This document shows, piece after piece, positions 1-17,071 of a stretch of 64,000 nucleotides of DNA (positions are counted from its first letter, which is position 1; each line of letters begins with the position of its first letter). The position numbers and the translations under genes were made by a program. The stretch is from Flaccisagitta enflata (lineage: Eukaryota > Chaetognatha > Sagittoidea > Aphragmophora), in assembly GCA_965153355.1 (NCBI GenBank), contig OZ231126.1, positions 20,274,001 through 20,338,000 of the forward strand, written 5' to 3'. The notes beneath the pieces are model-generated. The model had not been told where the DNA came from. It saw nothing but the letters and a program-made list of their open reading frames with translations, and did not search any database.

Positions 1-1357
1 TCGTACGCCTTTTGGACATCATAGAAGGTCAAGAAGGTTGGTTTCTTTTCCTTTATTGATATTTCTATGATAGACCTTGTGAGGAAGAGGTGATCACAGG
101 TTGATGCTCCTCTACGTCCTCCTCCTTGAGCTTGTGTGAAGCGGACCACACTTTCTATCCTTCTATCAATCAGTTGGTCCATGATTGTACCAATTGACGA
201 TGAGGTAGTAATTGGTCTATAATTACTCAGGTCCTCGCGATCGCCTTTACCTTTATGCACACTGGTTATATGACCAGTGTTCCAGTCAGATGCTGCTTGT
301 TCATCATTAAAAGAAGTTTGTATAAGTGGCGCAATTATTGGGATCATTGCATCACCGGGTCTTTTCAACATTTCATTTTTTATGTCAGTCATAGACTTGC
401 CATTCTTTTTGTTGTTTATGATCTCGGTGATTTCTTCCACGGTAGGAGTTTCATTTATCCGAAGAGACTCATAGTCTCTGTTTTCTTCAAATTCCTTTAT
501 TTCAGTCTCAAGTTGTTGGTGATACGGATGAGACTTAGTGGGTTTCTTTTTATATAAGGTTTCATAGTGGGTTGCTGTTGATTCTTTGATTGCATGAGGT
601 GAGTATTGTCTGATACCATTTTTGTCTTTTACAACCATGGCTTCGGTTGTTGGGTCTCTTGTGAGTTGTTTTTTCAAGTGCCAGAATGAATCTTGTGTTG
701 TATCCTGTAGAATCCTGTCGAGTTTCTTTTTTGTTTGTTCTTTTTTCTCTTTTCTGATCTGGTCATTTATACTATCTTCGATGGCCTTATATTCGGTTAT
801 AAGGCCCTTTCTTACTTCTTTGTCTGCTTCTTTTTTAATCTTTTTCTTTAGTTCTCTTTTCTTTTTTCTTAGTTTTCGTACTTCTTTTGATGGTTTGAAT
901 GGTGCGCCAAGTTTGATTGTAGTTTTGCCTATGGTTTTTCGAGCGGCATTTTGAATTACATCAGAGACACGTTTGTATTTCTGGTTAAATGTTAGCCCTC
1001 TGTTTGCTAGTATGGACTGTGTGAGTCGATGGCGTCTCTTTAATTGATTTTTATATTCCTCCCACTTTGTAGATGACGCTCTGAGATTCCAGTTAGTGGT
1101 CTTTTTCACTTTAGGTTTCTCAATGCTTTCAATTTCGAGGGAGACTGTTATAGTATTATGGTCCGTTTCATTCCGTCCCTTTATCTTGTGTAGCCCTTCT
1201 TCGTCAATGGTCATATTAGTCACCCAATTTGCCATCTCTTGGTTACACAAGACAAAGTCTATGGCAGAAAATTCGTTTTCGTTTTTTGTATTGACCCTGG
1301 TTACGGCACCTTTGCATTTTTCATTTTGGTTGAGTAGGGACAGATTATTTTCTTTAA
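1..1357 (-). mobile_element. 5'-truncated non-LTR (LINE-type) retrotransposon ORF: endonuclease C-terminus plus N-terminal part of reverse transcriptase
   Basis: Reading the minus strand from about 1357 to the left edge gives roughly 450 codons with no stop. Near 1280-1160 the frame contains AIDFVLCNQEM and TDHNTI, the pattern of the last block of an APE-type (EEP) endonuclease. A Lys/Glu-rich linker follows, then reverse-transcriptase blocks: KGKGDREDLSNYRPIT (about 200-240), QGGGRRGASTCDHLF (about 95-140) and FYDVQKAYD at the edge, where the first catalytic Asp of the RT lies. The rest of the RT is outside the window. The 5' end is lost: the frame stops in a TAGA microsatellite, as expected for a truncated LINE insertion. 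The open frame suggests a young copy. Endonuclease plus RT order is established for Jockey/CR1/RTE-type elements; I cannot assign the clade. Confidence 0.9.
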
Positions 1358-1364
1358 ATAAATC

Positions 1365-1378
1365 TATCTATCTATCTA

Positions 1379-1410
<32 letters not shown>
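1365..1410. repeat. Microsatellite (TCTA)n then (AG)n at LINE 5' truncation point
   Basis: Short TCTA tetranucleotide run followed by about 30 bp of AG. It sits exactly where the LINE reading frame ends. Confidence 0.9.
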
Positions 1411-1740
1411 CGATTAAACAAAAGCCTTGATAGACAGACACATTTGTTGAATATTGGTTAACTAGGTAACAATCATTTGCCCTTACTACTTTTGGTAAGC
1501 TGTTTGCATTTGGGGTAGATGAGAGTGGTTGCTTTTCAGATTAAGTTTTATGGAAAACTAGTAGTGGTGCGCCCATTAACTAGTCAGTGAGAGTTCACAA
1601 GGCTCTCTTCCATTAATTTCAGCTTGGGTATAGTGAGGGATATTGTTCCACCTATCATACAGACGCAAGAGAAAGAGAAATACAATCAAGCTGATGGGTC
1701 AGATTGCCGATTGAAACATAGGATGAATAGATAGACGTAG

Positions 1741-1802
1741 ATGAAGAAGAAGAAGAAGAAGAAGAAGAAGAAGAAGAAGAAGAAGAAGAAGAAGAAGAAG
1801 AA

Positions 1803-1834
<32 letters not shown>

Positions 1835-1845
1835 AGAAGAAGAGC
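1741..1845. repeat. (GAA)n microsatellite
   Basis: About 100 bp of almost pure GAA. An 85-aa minus-strand frame across it is only polyserine encoded by the repeat. The flanks, 1411-1740 and 1846-2198, show no gene. Confidence 0.95.
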
Positions 1846-2198
1846 AAAGGCGGAGTAAAAGAAGGCGATCATAAATCTCGGTACCGCGAGTGGTCATCAT
1901 AGTTCCGGGCAAGATTTGCAGCCTCAGGAGGAAAGGCCGTCAGCAGTGAGACGGTCAACAATCACCTTGAATAGGCAAATAGAGCATTGCATATCTACTG
2001 ATGAACAAAGTTGTTGATGACAAGTAAACTACAATACAAAAACATCAGGTTGCCCCGTAAACCAAAAATGGCACCGCCTCAAAACGTGAATTTTAGCCGT
2101 ATGAATAATCAGAAGTTACTGATACATAACAGTAATTCATCATACATAACGATCATAATACTCTCGTAAAGTAGATATCCCATCCATCGCAAGATCGG

Positions 2199-3038
2199 TC
2201 AATCTAGGAGCAATTTCTCCGTGAACAGCAATATGCAAATCGCCACAATGTCGCCCTTTTTATTGGACCCCTGACTCTTTATGCATTTCTTCAGTGAGGA
2301 ATCTTCACCTTTCTCTTCTTTCCTCAAACAACTTGGCGCCACCATTTCATCCTTTTTCTTGCGCTGCTCTTTCTTCCACGCCATGTAAGCCTCCGCCTCC
2401 TCAGCCGATGGTATGCTTCGCCCCTCTGTAGCAGCGGCATTTGCAGCTGTCATCTCCGCCGTTGCAGCAGCAGCAGCAGATGGGAATGTCGCACCGCCAC
2501 ATCCAGCAGCTGGACTTGTCGCCGACATCGCCGCCGACGCGGCGTCCAACGCTGTAGCAAATGTCTCCTTCGCCGCTGACGTTATCGGCAGCGTCTTCAT
2601 CGTCTCGTTGAGTCTCTCAATCTGCCGATGAAGCTCAGGACTCAAATTGTTGGGCTCCATTGACTCCGAGATGGGGTCGAATGGTGAGGGTAGTGGTTGA
2701 GAAGGAGGGGTGGGATAATGAGCAGTGGGATGAGCAGGATGAGGGGATGGTTGAGAATCCAAAGGAGTATTAAGCGGGTGAGGAGGTGTAAAGTAATGAT
2801 ATGGCGGCGGCTGAAAATCGTTAGTTTCCTCGCCATTCGTTGAAGTAACCGGAAACGAAGAGCGTAAAGGAAGAGACGAATTGACGCCGGCGCCATGTTC
2901 CATCAACGCCGGCGTCGCATCCGTCGTCGTGGTCAATCCCACTTGCGTCGTCCGGTCCCGTTTCATTTTGCCAAACAATTGCCGCAAATAGATGCCTGGG
3001 GTGTTGCTATTGTTGTTGTTCACGTTTAAGGAGATCTG

Positions 3039-3128
<90 letters not shown>

Positions 3129-3482
3129 GAGATCGTCGCTGCTGTTATTTTGGCTGAATTTCATGATGCTATTTTCTTGATTTTTTTCGAAGTCATTCTC
3201 TAATGGAGACAGTTGAACAGCTCTTTGTTGTTGTTGTTGTTGTTGTTGAAAGAACTGTTGTCGTTGCAAGATGGGTTGTTGTTCTTCTTGTTGATCTTGT
3301 TGTTGTTCATTGTTTAGCGTTACATGAGATCCCTCAACATCTACACAACTTTTTGCATTGTCATTAGCTTGTGGACAGTTCAGTTCGTTCGTTTGGTCGA
3401 TGGAAATTTCATGTTCCTTTGATTGGTCTGAGCCAAGATTTTGCAACTGCACAGAATCACTCGCGGTCTCCTGACCTCCATC

Positions 3483-3569
<87 letters not shown>

Positions 3570-4652
3570 TTGCTTCCTCTGTAGCGTCGCCCACTCTTGC
3601 CGCTGCCGGGTTGGTAGGACTTCTTTCACTTTGGCCACTCCACACTTGGAGGTTGCCTTACTATTTCTCGCAACAGTTTGCATATCGACGCCACCATCCC
3701 CAATGCGTCCGTGCGTCGATCGTTGCATCGACACCGTCCGTTTGAAAGGCGCCTTCAACACCGTCGACGCATCCTCATCATCCTCGAGTCGTCGACCTCG
3801 AAGCCTCGAATGCGATCGCCCCTTCCGACCTCCGCTTTCGAGTCCTTTTCTGCCAATTTCATTTCGTCTACCGGAAGTTCTGATTTCAGCATTTTTGTCT
3901 TTCATCGATGACGTCATCTCGTCCGGATTCAAATCCTGTCGACTGCATCCGGTCGTGCGTCGACCCATCCGCCATTTGACGCCATCGCCGAGAACTTCTC
4001 TTTTGTCACAACTACCAACATCACCTTTACCACTATCACCACTACCTCGACCAACACCACTACTTCCACCACCACCATCCCCACCACCAACATCACCTCT
4101 TCCACCTTTTAAGCCGGCCTCTTCATCTTTCCTCCACAAAATCGTCGGCGACAAAATTCTTTCGGGACTCATTGGTTTTTCCGCTTTCATCAACGGCATC
4201 CGGGTCTCTTTGAGTTCATTGTTGTCATAATCGTTAGCATCACCACCTCCAGTTGCCCGGATGTAACTTAATGACATGGAAGGACGTCTAGCTTGACGCG
4301 AACCCGCGTCGTCCAGGCGAACGATGAAACTCGGGGAAATAGTGGTCGCTGCATAAGTGGCTGGAGAATGTTTTTTCTCGGATTTCGTCGTTGTTGCTGT
4401 TGCTATAGTTGTTGCTAAAGCTGTCCTTCTTGACGCGGTTGACGTCGTCGTCATCGTCTTCGTCATCGTCGTCGTCATCGTCGCCGAAGAATTCAAGGGC
4501 CTTGATCTTCGTCCGCAGGCAAATTTCGGTTTGTCCATGCTTTTAATTGCTCTTGAAAAATTGCCACAGATTTTTTTTGTTCTTGCGAAATTCAAGATTG
4601 ATGTGGAAATGTTTATCGATCCCCGACATCGAATCGTTTTATCATTAGAAGA
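2199..4652 (-). CDS. Probable polyQ/polyN low-complexity protein, 3' exon
   Basis: A minus-strand frame runs from a likely splice acceptor (CTTATCTTTTTTCAG, exon starting near 4652) to a stop at 2199, over 800 codons. An upstream in-frame ATG at 4709 lies in what looks like intron; a better start, if this is the first coding exon, is the Met of MDKPKFACGRRSRP near 4536. The protein is Thr-, Gly- and Arg-rich first. A polyQ tract of about 30 residues follows (3481-3570), then a second short Q block (3229-3248), a polyN tract of about 30 residues (3037-3129), a Pro/His-rich stretch, an Ala-rich stretch and a charged tail (AYMAWKKEQRKKKDEM). Q and N tracts are the same AAC repeat read in two frames. 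No domain is recognised. The extreme C-terminus may run into intron. Confidence rests on frame length and codon composition between the repeats. Confidence 0.6.
3037..3129. repeat. (GTT)n microsatellite inside the polyN codons
   Basis: About 90 bp of GTT on the plus strand, read as AAC (Asn) on the minus strand. Confidence 0.95.
3481..3570. repeat. (GTT)n microsatellite inside the polyQ codons
   Basis: About 85 bp of TTG/GTT repeat, read as CAA (Gln) on the minus strand. Confidence 0.95.
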
Positions 4653-4709
4653 CTGAAAAAAGATAAGACTAATGATGAACTCGCCTTTCAGATGGACACA
4701 CGTGATCAT

Positions 4710-5734
4710 GAGGATTTTTTTTATACAATTGCAATTGACATGACCTTGACCTCGACCAATCTTCGTAAGCTCACAGCCCCATCAACAACCCCCTCCCCAC
4801 AGCCCCTCAGTGGCTCACCTTTTACATTGATGACCTGCTCCGCGCTACTCTTTCATTCATGAGAGCTTTCACGTTTGGTGCTGAAAGTGATTGACTTGGT
4901 TAAAGGAACTGACAGGAAATGGATGACCATTTTAATTTAACCGATTCGAATTGAGCGTGAGGATCGAGTTCATTGAATGATATATACCATAATCATGATT
5001 TAGTTGAATCCCGCTCTAGCGGATTTTGAGCGACTAGCAATTCTTATCTCTCAAAGGCGAAATTCTGTTACAGTCAAAATAGGAAATAAAAAAAACGAGT
5101 TGAAGGGACAATGAATTTGCATCAATTACAGGCGGCATTTCGTTACTGGCGGGTCCGTTAAAGCTGGGTTCAACTATGATTCGACGCGAGTCAATAAGTT
5201 GCTATATTGGTCGGTCCGTCTGTCTGGCCGTCGTGATTTCAAGGCATTTACAGGTACCTAGGTGGAATATGTTTCACTACCTCTCTTCCAGTCACAAATT
5301 AACCAAATTAATAACTGGCCCTATAGCCGCGGTAAGTGTAACCGCCTTGTTTTCTCTTCATCCAAGAAAATGTGTGTAGGTTTTCTAGCAAACAGCGTTA
5401 AACGGAGACAGATCGATGCGTCCTCAGCGCTTGCTAATGACGGACCTGCGGACAAATCACCTGTTAGAGATGCGATGACGCCATCAAGAGCAAGATTCAT
5501 CGCACATTGGAGCTCCATCATGTTGAATTCTTATATTAGAGATGACACTTAATACACTGTACCATCAATCATCAAACGTGACACAACTCTACCCCCACCT
5601 CTACTGAAATTTCAAATACATAGTCAATTATATGACAAGTAAAAAAAAAAGATCCTCATCCTCACCATTCAAACGTGATCACTTTCTGAAAAAAATGACG
5701 TTTGACTCGGGGGCGTTTCTAGTCAGAGACAATT
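4710..5734. other. No gene or clear repeat seen
   Basis: Probably 5' flank or intron of the polyQ/polyN gene. Frames of 60-100 codons occur at 5176-5552, but they overlap each other on both strands and show no conserved pattern. Confidence 0.4.
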
Positions 5735-5905
5735 GCGTTTTTTAACGGGCCACTAGGTCGCTCGCACCGCTTACGCAGCTCATTTGATACGCAGCTCATT
5801 TGATATGCAGCGCTGCTAAACTATGCTCGCTTCACTCGCTCACACCATGCATGGGTTCGCTCACTCACTTTGCTCAGTCCCTTGTTGGACAGTTGAAATT
5901 CTTGA
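5735..5905 (+). repeat. Dispersed repeat E, copy 1
   Basis: A GC-rich stretch with repeated CTCGCTCAC-like words, ending GGACAGTTGAAATTC. A reverse-complement copy lies at 50288-50430: both share the GGTCGCTCG start, a GCAGCGCT block, the run of CTCAC/GCTCA words and the GACAGTTGAAATTC end. Confidence 0.7.
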
Positions 5906-6042
5906 ATATGTATTGTGTTTATGCTGTAAACGCGTTCAATGGGAAGGAACGTGTTTTTCATCTTCACTAGAAACACGCCCTCGATGAATTACCGACGATC
6001 TTCGATTAAGTTCTTTTTGCTCTCTTTTGATCATTTGATGTA

Positions 6043-6762
6043 CACTTTTTTTTTTATAAGCACCTCGTTTATAAGCACGCCCAGCCTCAGATATTGAGAA
6101 AATTTAAGCACATCGCTAAGCACGCTCCAGGCTGAGGTTTCAGATTTGAAAAAAATTTTCGATGAATTTTACAAAACATACCAATTTTTAGATATTTTTA
6201 GTTGGAATTTCACAAAAAAACCAAAAGAAACTTTGATAGAATTTGAAATTAACTATAATAATAATCTGTCAGTATATTCAGGATTTTGATAATGATAGAA
6301 ATAATTGAAAATCTCATAATGTTCAAGAACATTATTGTTTAAATACTATTGTTACTAAGAATTCACTACTATAACACAACAACCACCTAAAAAGAATGAT
6401 ACATCATGATATTAAATAACAATATAAATCTAAAAAAAATTCAGATATCAGAAATCAAGATACTAATTTATTTTATGATTTATAAGAAAGTAGGACAACG
6501 TCAGTTAAAGATATTGTATATTTTTTATACAAAATATATTCATTACTCTATTCTATATTATACCTCATTCTATACTATACAATACTCTATGCTATACTGT
6601 TTCAATACCTTACTCTGTACTTAGTTCTATACTGAATAGGATAATTACTTACCAATAATTGATAAGCACGCATTTAAACACATTTTAGCCTCGAAAATGA
6701 GATTTTGCTAAGCACGCTCAGCCTCAGCTGAAAAAGGTGCGTGCTTATAAAAAAAAAAAGTG
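6043..6762. mobile_element. MITE with TIRs and TA target-site duplication
   Basis: Ends are inverted copies of CACTTTTTTTTTTATAAGCAC, each flanked by TA. Subterminal words such as TAAGCACGC and CAGCCTCAG also recur inverted inside both ends. The AT-rich interior has no ORF. The TA duplication fits the Tc1/mariner superfamily. The element at 34038-34492 has related ends and subterminal words (TATAAGAAC, GCTCAGC). Confidence 0.85.
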
Positions 6763-6992
6763 TAAGTCTTGGCCTTCAAACGAAAATTTATTGCACGTGG
6801 CCATTTGTCCGCAAAGAACGCCAACAAGTGTCCTTCACCTTAGACAAAGAAAAGATCATCAATCTTAGTACTGTTGTTTAAGACGGTAAGAGGATGTAAG
6901 AGAAGTAAAGAGCTCAGAAGACAAGCACCGTCACAAAAAGACAAGTGAACTTAACTTCTAAGACTGTAAAAATCAATGACACACGCACTCGG

Positions 6993-7023
<31 letters not shown>

Positions 7024-7157
7024 GATACTGAGAGACAGTGAAACAGAGACAGAGAGAGAAAAAGACAGAAAGAGACATAGAGACAGAGACAGAGAGAGAC
7101 AGAGGAACAGACAGCAACAGAAAGAGACAGTCACAACTGACACAGACACACAAAGAC

Positions 7158-7230
<73 letters not shown>
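6993..7230. repeat. Microsatellite cluster: (AC)n, degenerate AGAC, (AG)n
   Basis: About 30 bp of AC, then degenerate AGAGAC, then a pure AG run at about 7162-7229. Confidence 0.95.
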
Positions 7231-7233
<3 letters not shown>

Positions 7234-7280
7234 ACAAGGTCATTAGATCTAAGTCGCGTGCATCGGCATTTTCACAGAAG

Positions 7281-7284
7281 GTTT

Positions 7285-7315
<31 letters not shown>

Positions 7316-7460
7316 TGGAATTTAAAAAAAAAACATGAATTAGTGTTTTCAAAAACGCGAAAAAAAAACCTTTAAAATGATTTGCGACGGACGGACGGGC
7401 CGACGGACCGAAAAGTGGCTTAAAAAGTCGCGTAGCACGCGACTAAAAATCGCGTTGCAG
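7281..7460 (-). mobile_element. HINE-like element, partial, hairpin end right
   Basis: A (GACA)n/GACGGACG tract is followed by the terminal hairpin AGTCGCGTAGCACGCGACT and then AAAA. The opposite end was not identified. Confidence 0.6.
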
Positions 7461-7699
7461 GTTTCTCATATCCGTGGTCGAGCGCGACCACATAATTAGA
7501 GATGAAATTCATTTGGACGGTGAAAAAGCACAAAATTTTCAAAGCTACGAATTAACCACTCCTTGGACTTTTTTTCATCGATTTTGTTTTATTCAGTCCT
7601 GTACTAAAAAGAACATATAAAATGATTCGAATCAAATCAAAGTGTGTGTCTACTTTTTTCATAACAAACTGTACTTTTTTTTCAAATCAAAGTGTGTTC

Positions 7700-7728
7700 C
7701 GTTTTTTTCTTTCTTTCTATCTTTCTTA

Positions 7729-7767
<39 letters not shown>

Positions 7768-7960
7768 TTTTTCTTTCTTTCTTTCTTTCTTTCTTTTTTC
7801 TTTCTTTCTTTCTTTTTTTCTTTTTTTCTTCCTTCCTTCCTTCCTTCCTTCCTTCCTTCCTTCCTTCCTTCCTTCCTTCCTTCTTTTCTTTCTTTCATTC
7901 TCTCTTTTTCTCGTTTTTCTTTCTTTATTCCTTTTTTCTTCTTTCTGTTTGAAATCACTT
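7700..7960. repeat. (TTTC)n / (TTCC)n microsatellite
   Basis: Tetranucleotide tract with TTCC in the middle (7830-7882). All frames through it (Phe/Leu/Ser or Lys/Glu/Arg) are repeat translations. Confidence 0.97.
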
Positions 7961-8126
7961 CGTTCAACATTGATATTACTCGTCATCATATTGATCTACG
8001 GTTAGGTCTAATAGAGCGGGGATAGGTCGAATAGAGCTAGCGATAGGTCTAATAGAAATATGGATAGGTCTAAGAAGTGATACGCCAGGTGCACCGTCTT
8101 GGCCTGTGTATCAGGCTTTGTTTCTT

Positions 8127-8131
8127 TTTCT

Positions 8132-8214
<83 letters not shown>

Positions 8215-8250
8215 GTCTTTCTTTCTTTCTTTCTCTCTTACTTCCCTTCA
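8127..8250. repeat. (CTTT)n microsatellite directly after a HINE-like end
   Basis: The run starts just after CAGGCTTTGTTTC, a HINE-like distal terminus at 8085-8119. Confidence 0.95.
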
Positions 8251-8331
8251 TTCATTCTGTCTCTCTGACTTTCTGTCATATCAAACTGCATTTCTTTTTT
8301 GAATCAAAGTGTGTTCCGATTTTTCCGTTTT

Positions 8332-8592
8332 TAGGTGAGCCATAGCACCTCTATATAGGGCTCTGTCCGTCCATCCGTCCGTCTGTCACGCTCGAATGAA
8401 AAATCGCTCAAAATGTTTGAAATCACTTCGTTCATCATTGATATTACTCGTCATCATATTGATCTACGGTTAGGTCTAATAGAGCTGGGGATAGGTAGAA
8501 TAGAGCTAGCGATAGGTCTAATAGAACTAGGGATAGGTCTAAGAAGTAATACGCCAGGTGCACCGTCTTGGCCCGTGTATCAGGCCTTGTTT
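8332..8592 (+). mobile_element. HINE-like element, hairpin left
   Basis: Starts with the hairpin AGGTGAGCCATAGCACCT, then CTATATAGGGCTCTGTCCGTCC and a GTCC/GTCY tract. It ends with CCAGGTGCACCGTCTTGG followed by GGCCTTGTT. A sister copy of the distal half lies at 7960-8119. A CTTT microsatellite begins at the distal end. Confidence 0.75.
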
Positions 8593-8597
8593 CTTTT

Positions 8598-8669
<72 letters not shown>

Positions 8670-8700
8670 TTTTTCTTTCTTTTTTCTTTATTTCTCTCTT
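8593..8700. repeat. (CTTT)n microsatellite
   Basis: About 100 bp of CTTT, starting at the GGCCTTGTTTC terminus of the preceding element. Confidence 0.95.
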
Positions 8701-8728
8701 TATATCTCTCTTTGTTTCGTTCTTTTTT

Positions 8729-8849
8729 TAACTCTATAAGAGGTATTGTCCGTCCGTCCATCCTTCCGTCCATCCGTCCGTCCGTCCGTCTGTCCGTCTG
8801 TCGGTCCTACCGTTCGTCTGTCCTTCGGCCTGTGTGTGTGTGTGTGCGT

Positions 8850-8916
<67 letters not shown>

Positions 8917-9002
8917 TGTGTGTGGAGGGGTGAGTGAGGGATAAGGGCTGTACGCTCTTAACCACCCGTCCGCAGCGATATGGTGACATCGCGTCACTTG
9001 TT
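8729..9002 (+). mobile_element. HINE-like element with (GTCC)n and (GT)n interior
   Basis: Begins AACTCTATAAGAGG (hairpin arm worn away), then GTCCGTCC tracts to 8825, a GT run at 8830-8924, CACCCGTCCGC, and the ACTTGTT terminus at about 9000. A TTTC microsatellite follows at once. Confidence 0.7.
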
Positions 9003-9090
<88 letters not shown>

Positions 9091-9127
9091 TCATTTCTTT
9101 CTTTCTTTCTTTGTTTCTTTCTTTCCT

Positions 9128-9159
<32 letters not shown>

Positions 9160-9190
9160 GTTTTCTTCCTATTGATATTGACGATGATGG

Positions 9191-9235
<45 letters not shown>

Positions 9236-9300
9236 CAATAATTTGGATGATGACGATGATAATGATAATTGCAATGATGACGATGATGATGATGATGAGG
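9001..9300. repeat. (TTTC)n then (GAT)n microsatellites
   Basis: TTTC to about 9166, then GAT/GAC triplets to about 9300 that read as polyAsp. No gene. Confidence 0.95.
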
Positions 9301-9530
9301 ACGTTGTGGTCCCTATTCATGTAATGAAGTAGTTGTTGTTGCTGTCTTTCGATCGTTTTACTTAAAAAGCCCATTAAACTTGGGTCTCCCTTATTTCACA
9401 AAAACGCGCATAAAAAAAAGAATCATCAATTATCATCGACCAAATCAGCCGAAATTTGGTTCAAATCGCCGTCAATCATCCATCACCAGTCTTTTTATCT
9501 TCACAGGTTCACCTTTAATTTGATAAAACC

Positions 9531-9668
9531 GGTCGGTCGGTCAGGCCGTCGGTCCGTCGTATTTGTCGAGCGGGTTTTTCGCACCTGACAAAGCGCCGTA
9601 ATGACCTTCTACATCACTGCCCCTGCCCACCCGCACACGACTTTGGCTGCCCTATATCTGACCCTGTT
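9531..9668 (+). mobile_element. HINE-like element, partial
   Basis: A GGTC/GTCC tract is followed by the usual distal block CTGCCCCTGCCCACCCG, the word CACACGACT and a degenerate CTGACCCTGTT terminus. The 9669-10110 stretch is AT-rich and shows no further gene. Confidence 0.6.
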
Positions 9669-10145
9669 TTCCATTGTTGTGCGTCCTCGCACCTGAAAAG
9701 AAAGCAGGAGATGGAGGAAGAGTGGCAGACAGACGAGCGGTCGCGTCCAGCAATTATGATCTGCAATACTCGGTGCGCCACGCGTTGACAATCTCGCAGT
9801 CTTTTGCGACCTTGTCGACCTTGAGTTTGCGTGCTAACTTTTCGATGTGGGGGCCAATTTTTTAATTGTATCGATCCCCGAGCCCGCGTTTGTGTCCGCG
9901 CGTCATGCGCTTTATTTATTTCAACTCATTTCGACAAAATATCCAAACTTGAACGCTCTTGAAAAAAAACGAAATAGAAAAAGGGAGAAAAGAAAAGATA
10001 AAAGAAAAAAAGAAATAAAAAAAGAAAAGAAAAAACACTACGAAATATTCTTATTTGCTCTGTCTACTACATTTTTCAAATAAAATTCTTGCTTTTCCAA
10101 CTTTTTTTTCAGTTGTTTTCCAGCACACAAATCAAAACAGTGACA

Positions 10146-15134
<4,989 letters not shown>

Positions 15135-15399
15135 AATCGAGCGGCGACAACTGTTTGTGAATGAGTCGTATTTACATATATCAAATCATTTATTCAAATT
15201 CAATCATGTTTAACGCGACATTTGCATTTCTTTCAAGACATCAACGCAATTGCCTCATACTGAATCATGTACACGACATGTACTGCTACACTCATATTTT
15301 GCCAATTTGCTCAAATTGACAACGTTTGTCTATTGATTTCGAATACAGATCTTCCAATCTGCTCATACCTGTCTCATTTTAAAATAAGAGATGTCCAAT

Positions 15400-15911
15400 A
15401 GATGCGTCCTCTTTAGATGTAAGATATAAAGATACAAAGATATTAGAATAAAGATATTAAGATATAATGACACCAAGATATTAGGATATATTCTCTCCCC
15501 CCCCCCCCGCCCCCGCCCTTTACGCCCCCGCCCCTCCATGCCTCCTCTTCCACCCCAATGCCCCAAGACCTTCCCACCACTAATACAAGGACACATCAAG
15601 AGATGAAAAAAGACATGAAGAGACATGAAGTAATATGAAAAAAACATGAAGAGACACGAAAAGACACATGAAGAGACACATGAAGAGACAAGTGAAGAGA
15701 AACATGAAGAAATACATTAAGAGATCCATGATGAGATACATGAAGAGATACATAAAGACACATGAAGAGATACATGAAGAGACACAAAGAGAAATGAAGA
15801 GACACGAAGAGAAATGAAGAGAAATGAAGAGACATGAAGTGAAATGAAGAGAAAATTTCGCGTGTCAGACCTTAGACAGATCCTCTTATAGAGATGCGAG
15901 GACGCATCTAA
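15400..15911 (-). mobile_element. HINE-like element with internal GAGACATGAA satellite
   Basis: Distal word AGATGCGTCCTC at 15400-15411. Terminal hairpin AGATGCGAGGACGCATCT at 15892-15909; its outer 12 nt (GAGGACGCATCT) are the exact reverse complement of the distal word. CCTCTTATAG lies just inside the hairpin. The interior at 15595-15850 is a degenerate tandem repeat of about 10-12 bp around GAGACATGAA. A C-rich tract is at 15490-15545. Confidence 0.75.
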
Positions 15912-15916
15912 AAAAA

Positions 15917-16012
<96 letters not shown>

Positions 16013-16120
16013 GAAAAGAAGAAATGAATAAATGAATTAATGAATGAATAAATGAATGAATGAATGAATGAACAAATGAATGAATGAATAAATGAATGAA
16101 TGAATGAACGAATGAAAAGA
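15912..16120. repeat. (GAAA)n then (GAAT)n microsatellites
   Basis: GAAA to about 16012 abuts the hairpin end of the preceding element; GAAT follows to about 16120. Confidence 0.95.
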
Positions 16121-16737
16121 ACCAAGAGGGAAGGAGCCGAGCAAGCTGTCATTCAGACCGACCGCTCTCATGCCATGTTCGCAAGGAGAGAAAGGTAGAT
16201 CATGGAAAGCGGAGCTCAAGACAGTTAATTGATGGCCTCCTGCACTTGGGCAAAAAAATTTATGATTTTTTTCTGATGTCATTTTTAAGGCACTAGACAT
16301 GTGTATGGGCCCAATACACCATGTATTCTGGCAATCTGGGCCCAGTTGGCCCTAAAAAAGGACCCGGATGGCCCAAAAAACTGGTCAAAATAGGCCAAAA
16401 CTATTTTTTTTTTAGTAATTGCTCGTATGATTCAGATAGTATGTAAAAAATATCAATGAATTATTGCTAATTTGGTAGTGTGGTACTTTAAGGGAAAAAT
16501 TTGAGCTTTGATTAGGGCCTGAACAGGTCAAAATTTGGTCATATTAGGCTAAATTACCTATAAATCTACAAAAAAATGTTCAAACATAGCTGTTAGATAA
16601 TTTTGAAGTTAGAAAGATAGTTGATTAGATTGATTAGTCTTTACATGCTTTAGACCAGTAATGTACATGCATCAGGCTTAGGTCAGAGTAATATTAGTAA
16701 TATAAAATCATCGTAAAACATCAAAAATATTTTTTTT

Positions 16738-17040
<303 letters not shown>

Positions 17041-17071
17041 AAAGCAGCAGGAATTCTAGAGCAAACTTTTT

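Noticed and set aside
255-1461. Plus-strand ORFs of 65-121 codons
   Set aside because: They are antisense shadows of the retrotransposon frame on the minus strand.
1655-1912. PolySer ORF on the minus strand
   Set aside because: It is the (GAA)n repeat with short random flanks; no start context or splice evidence.
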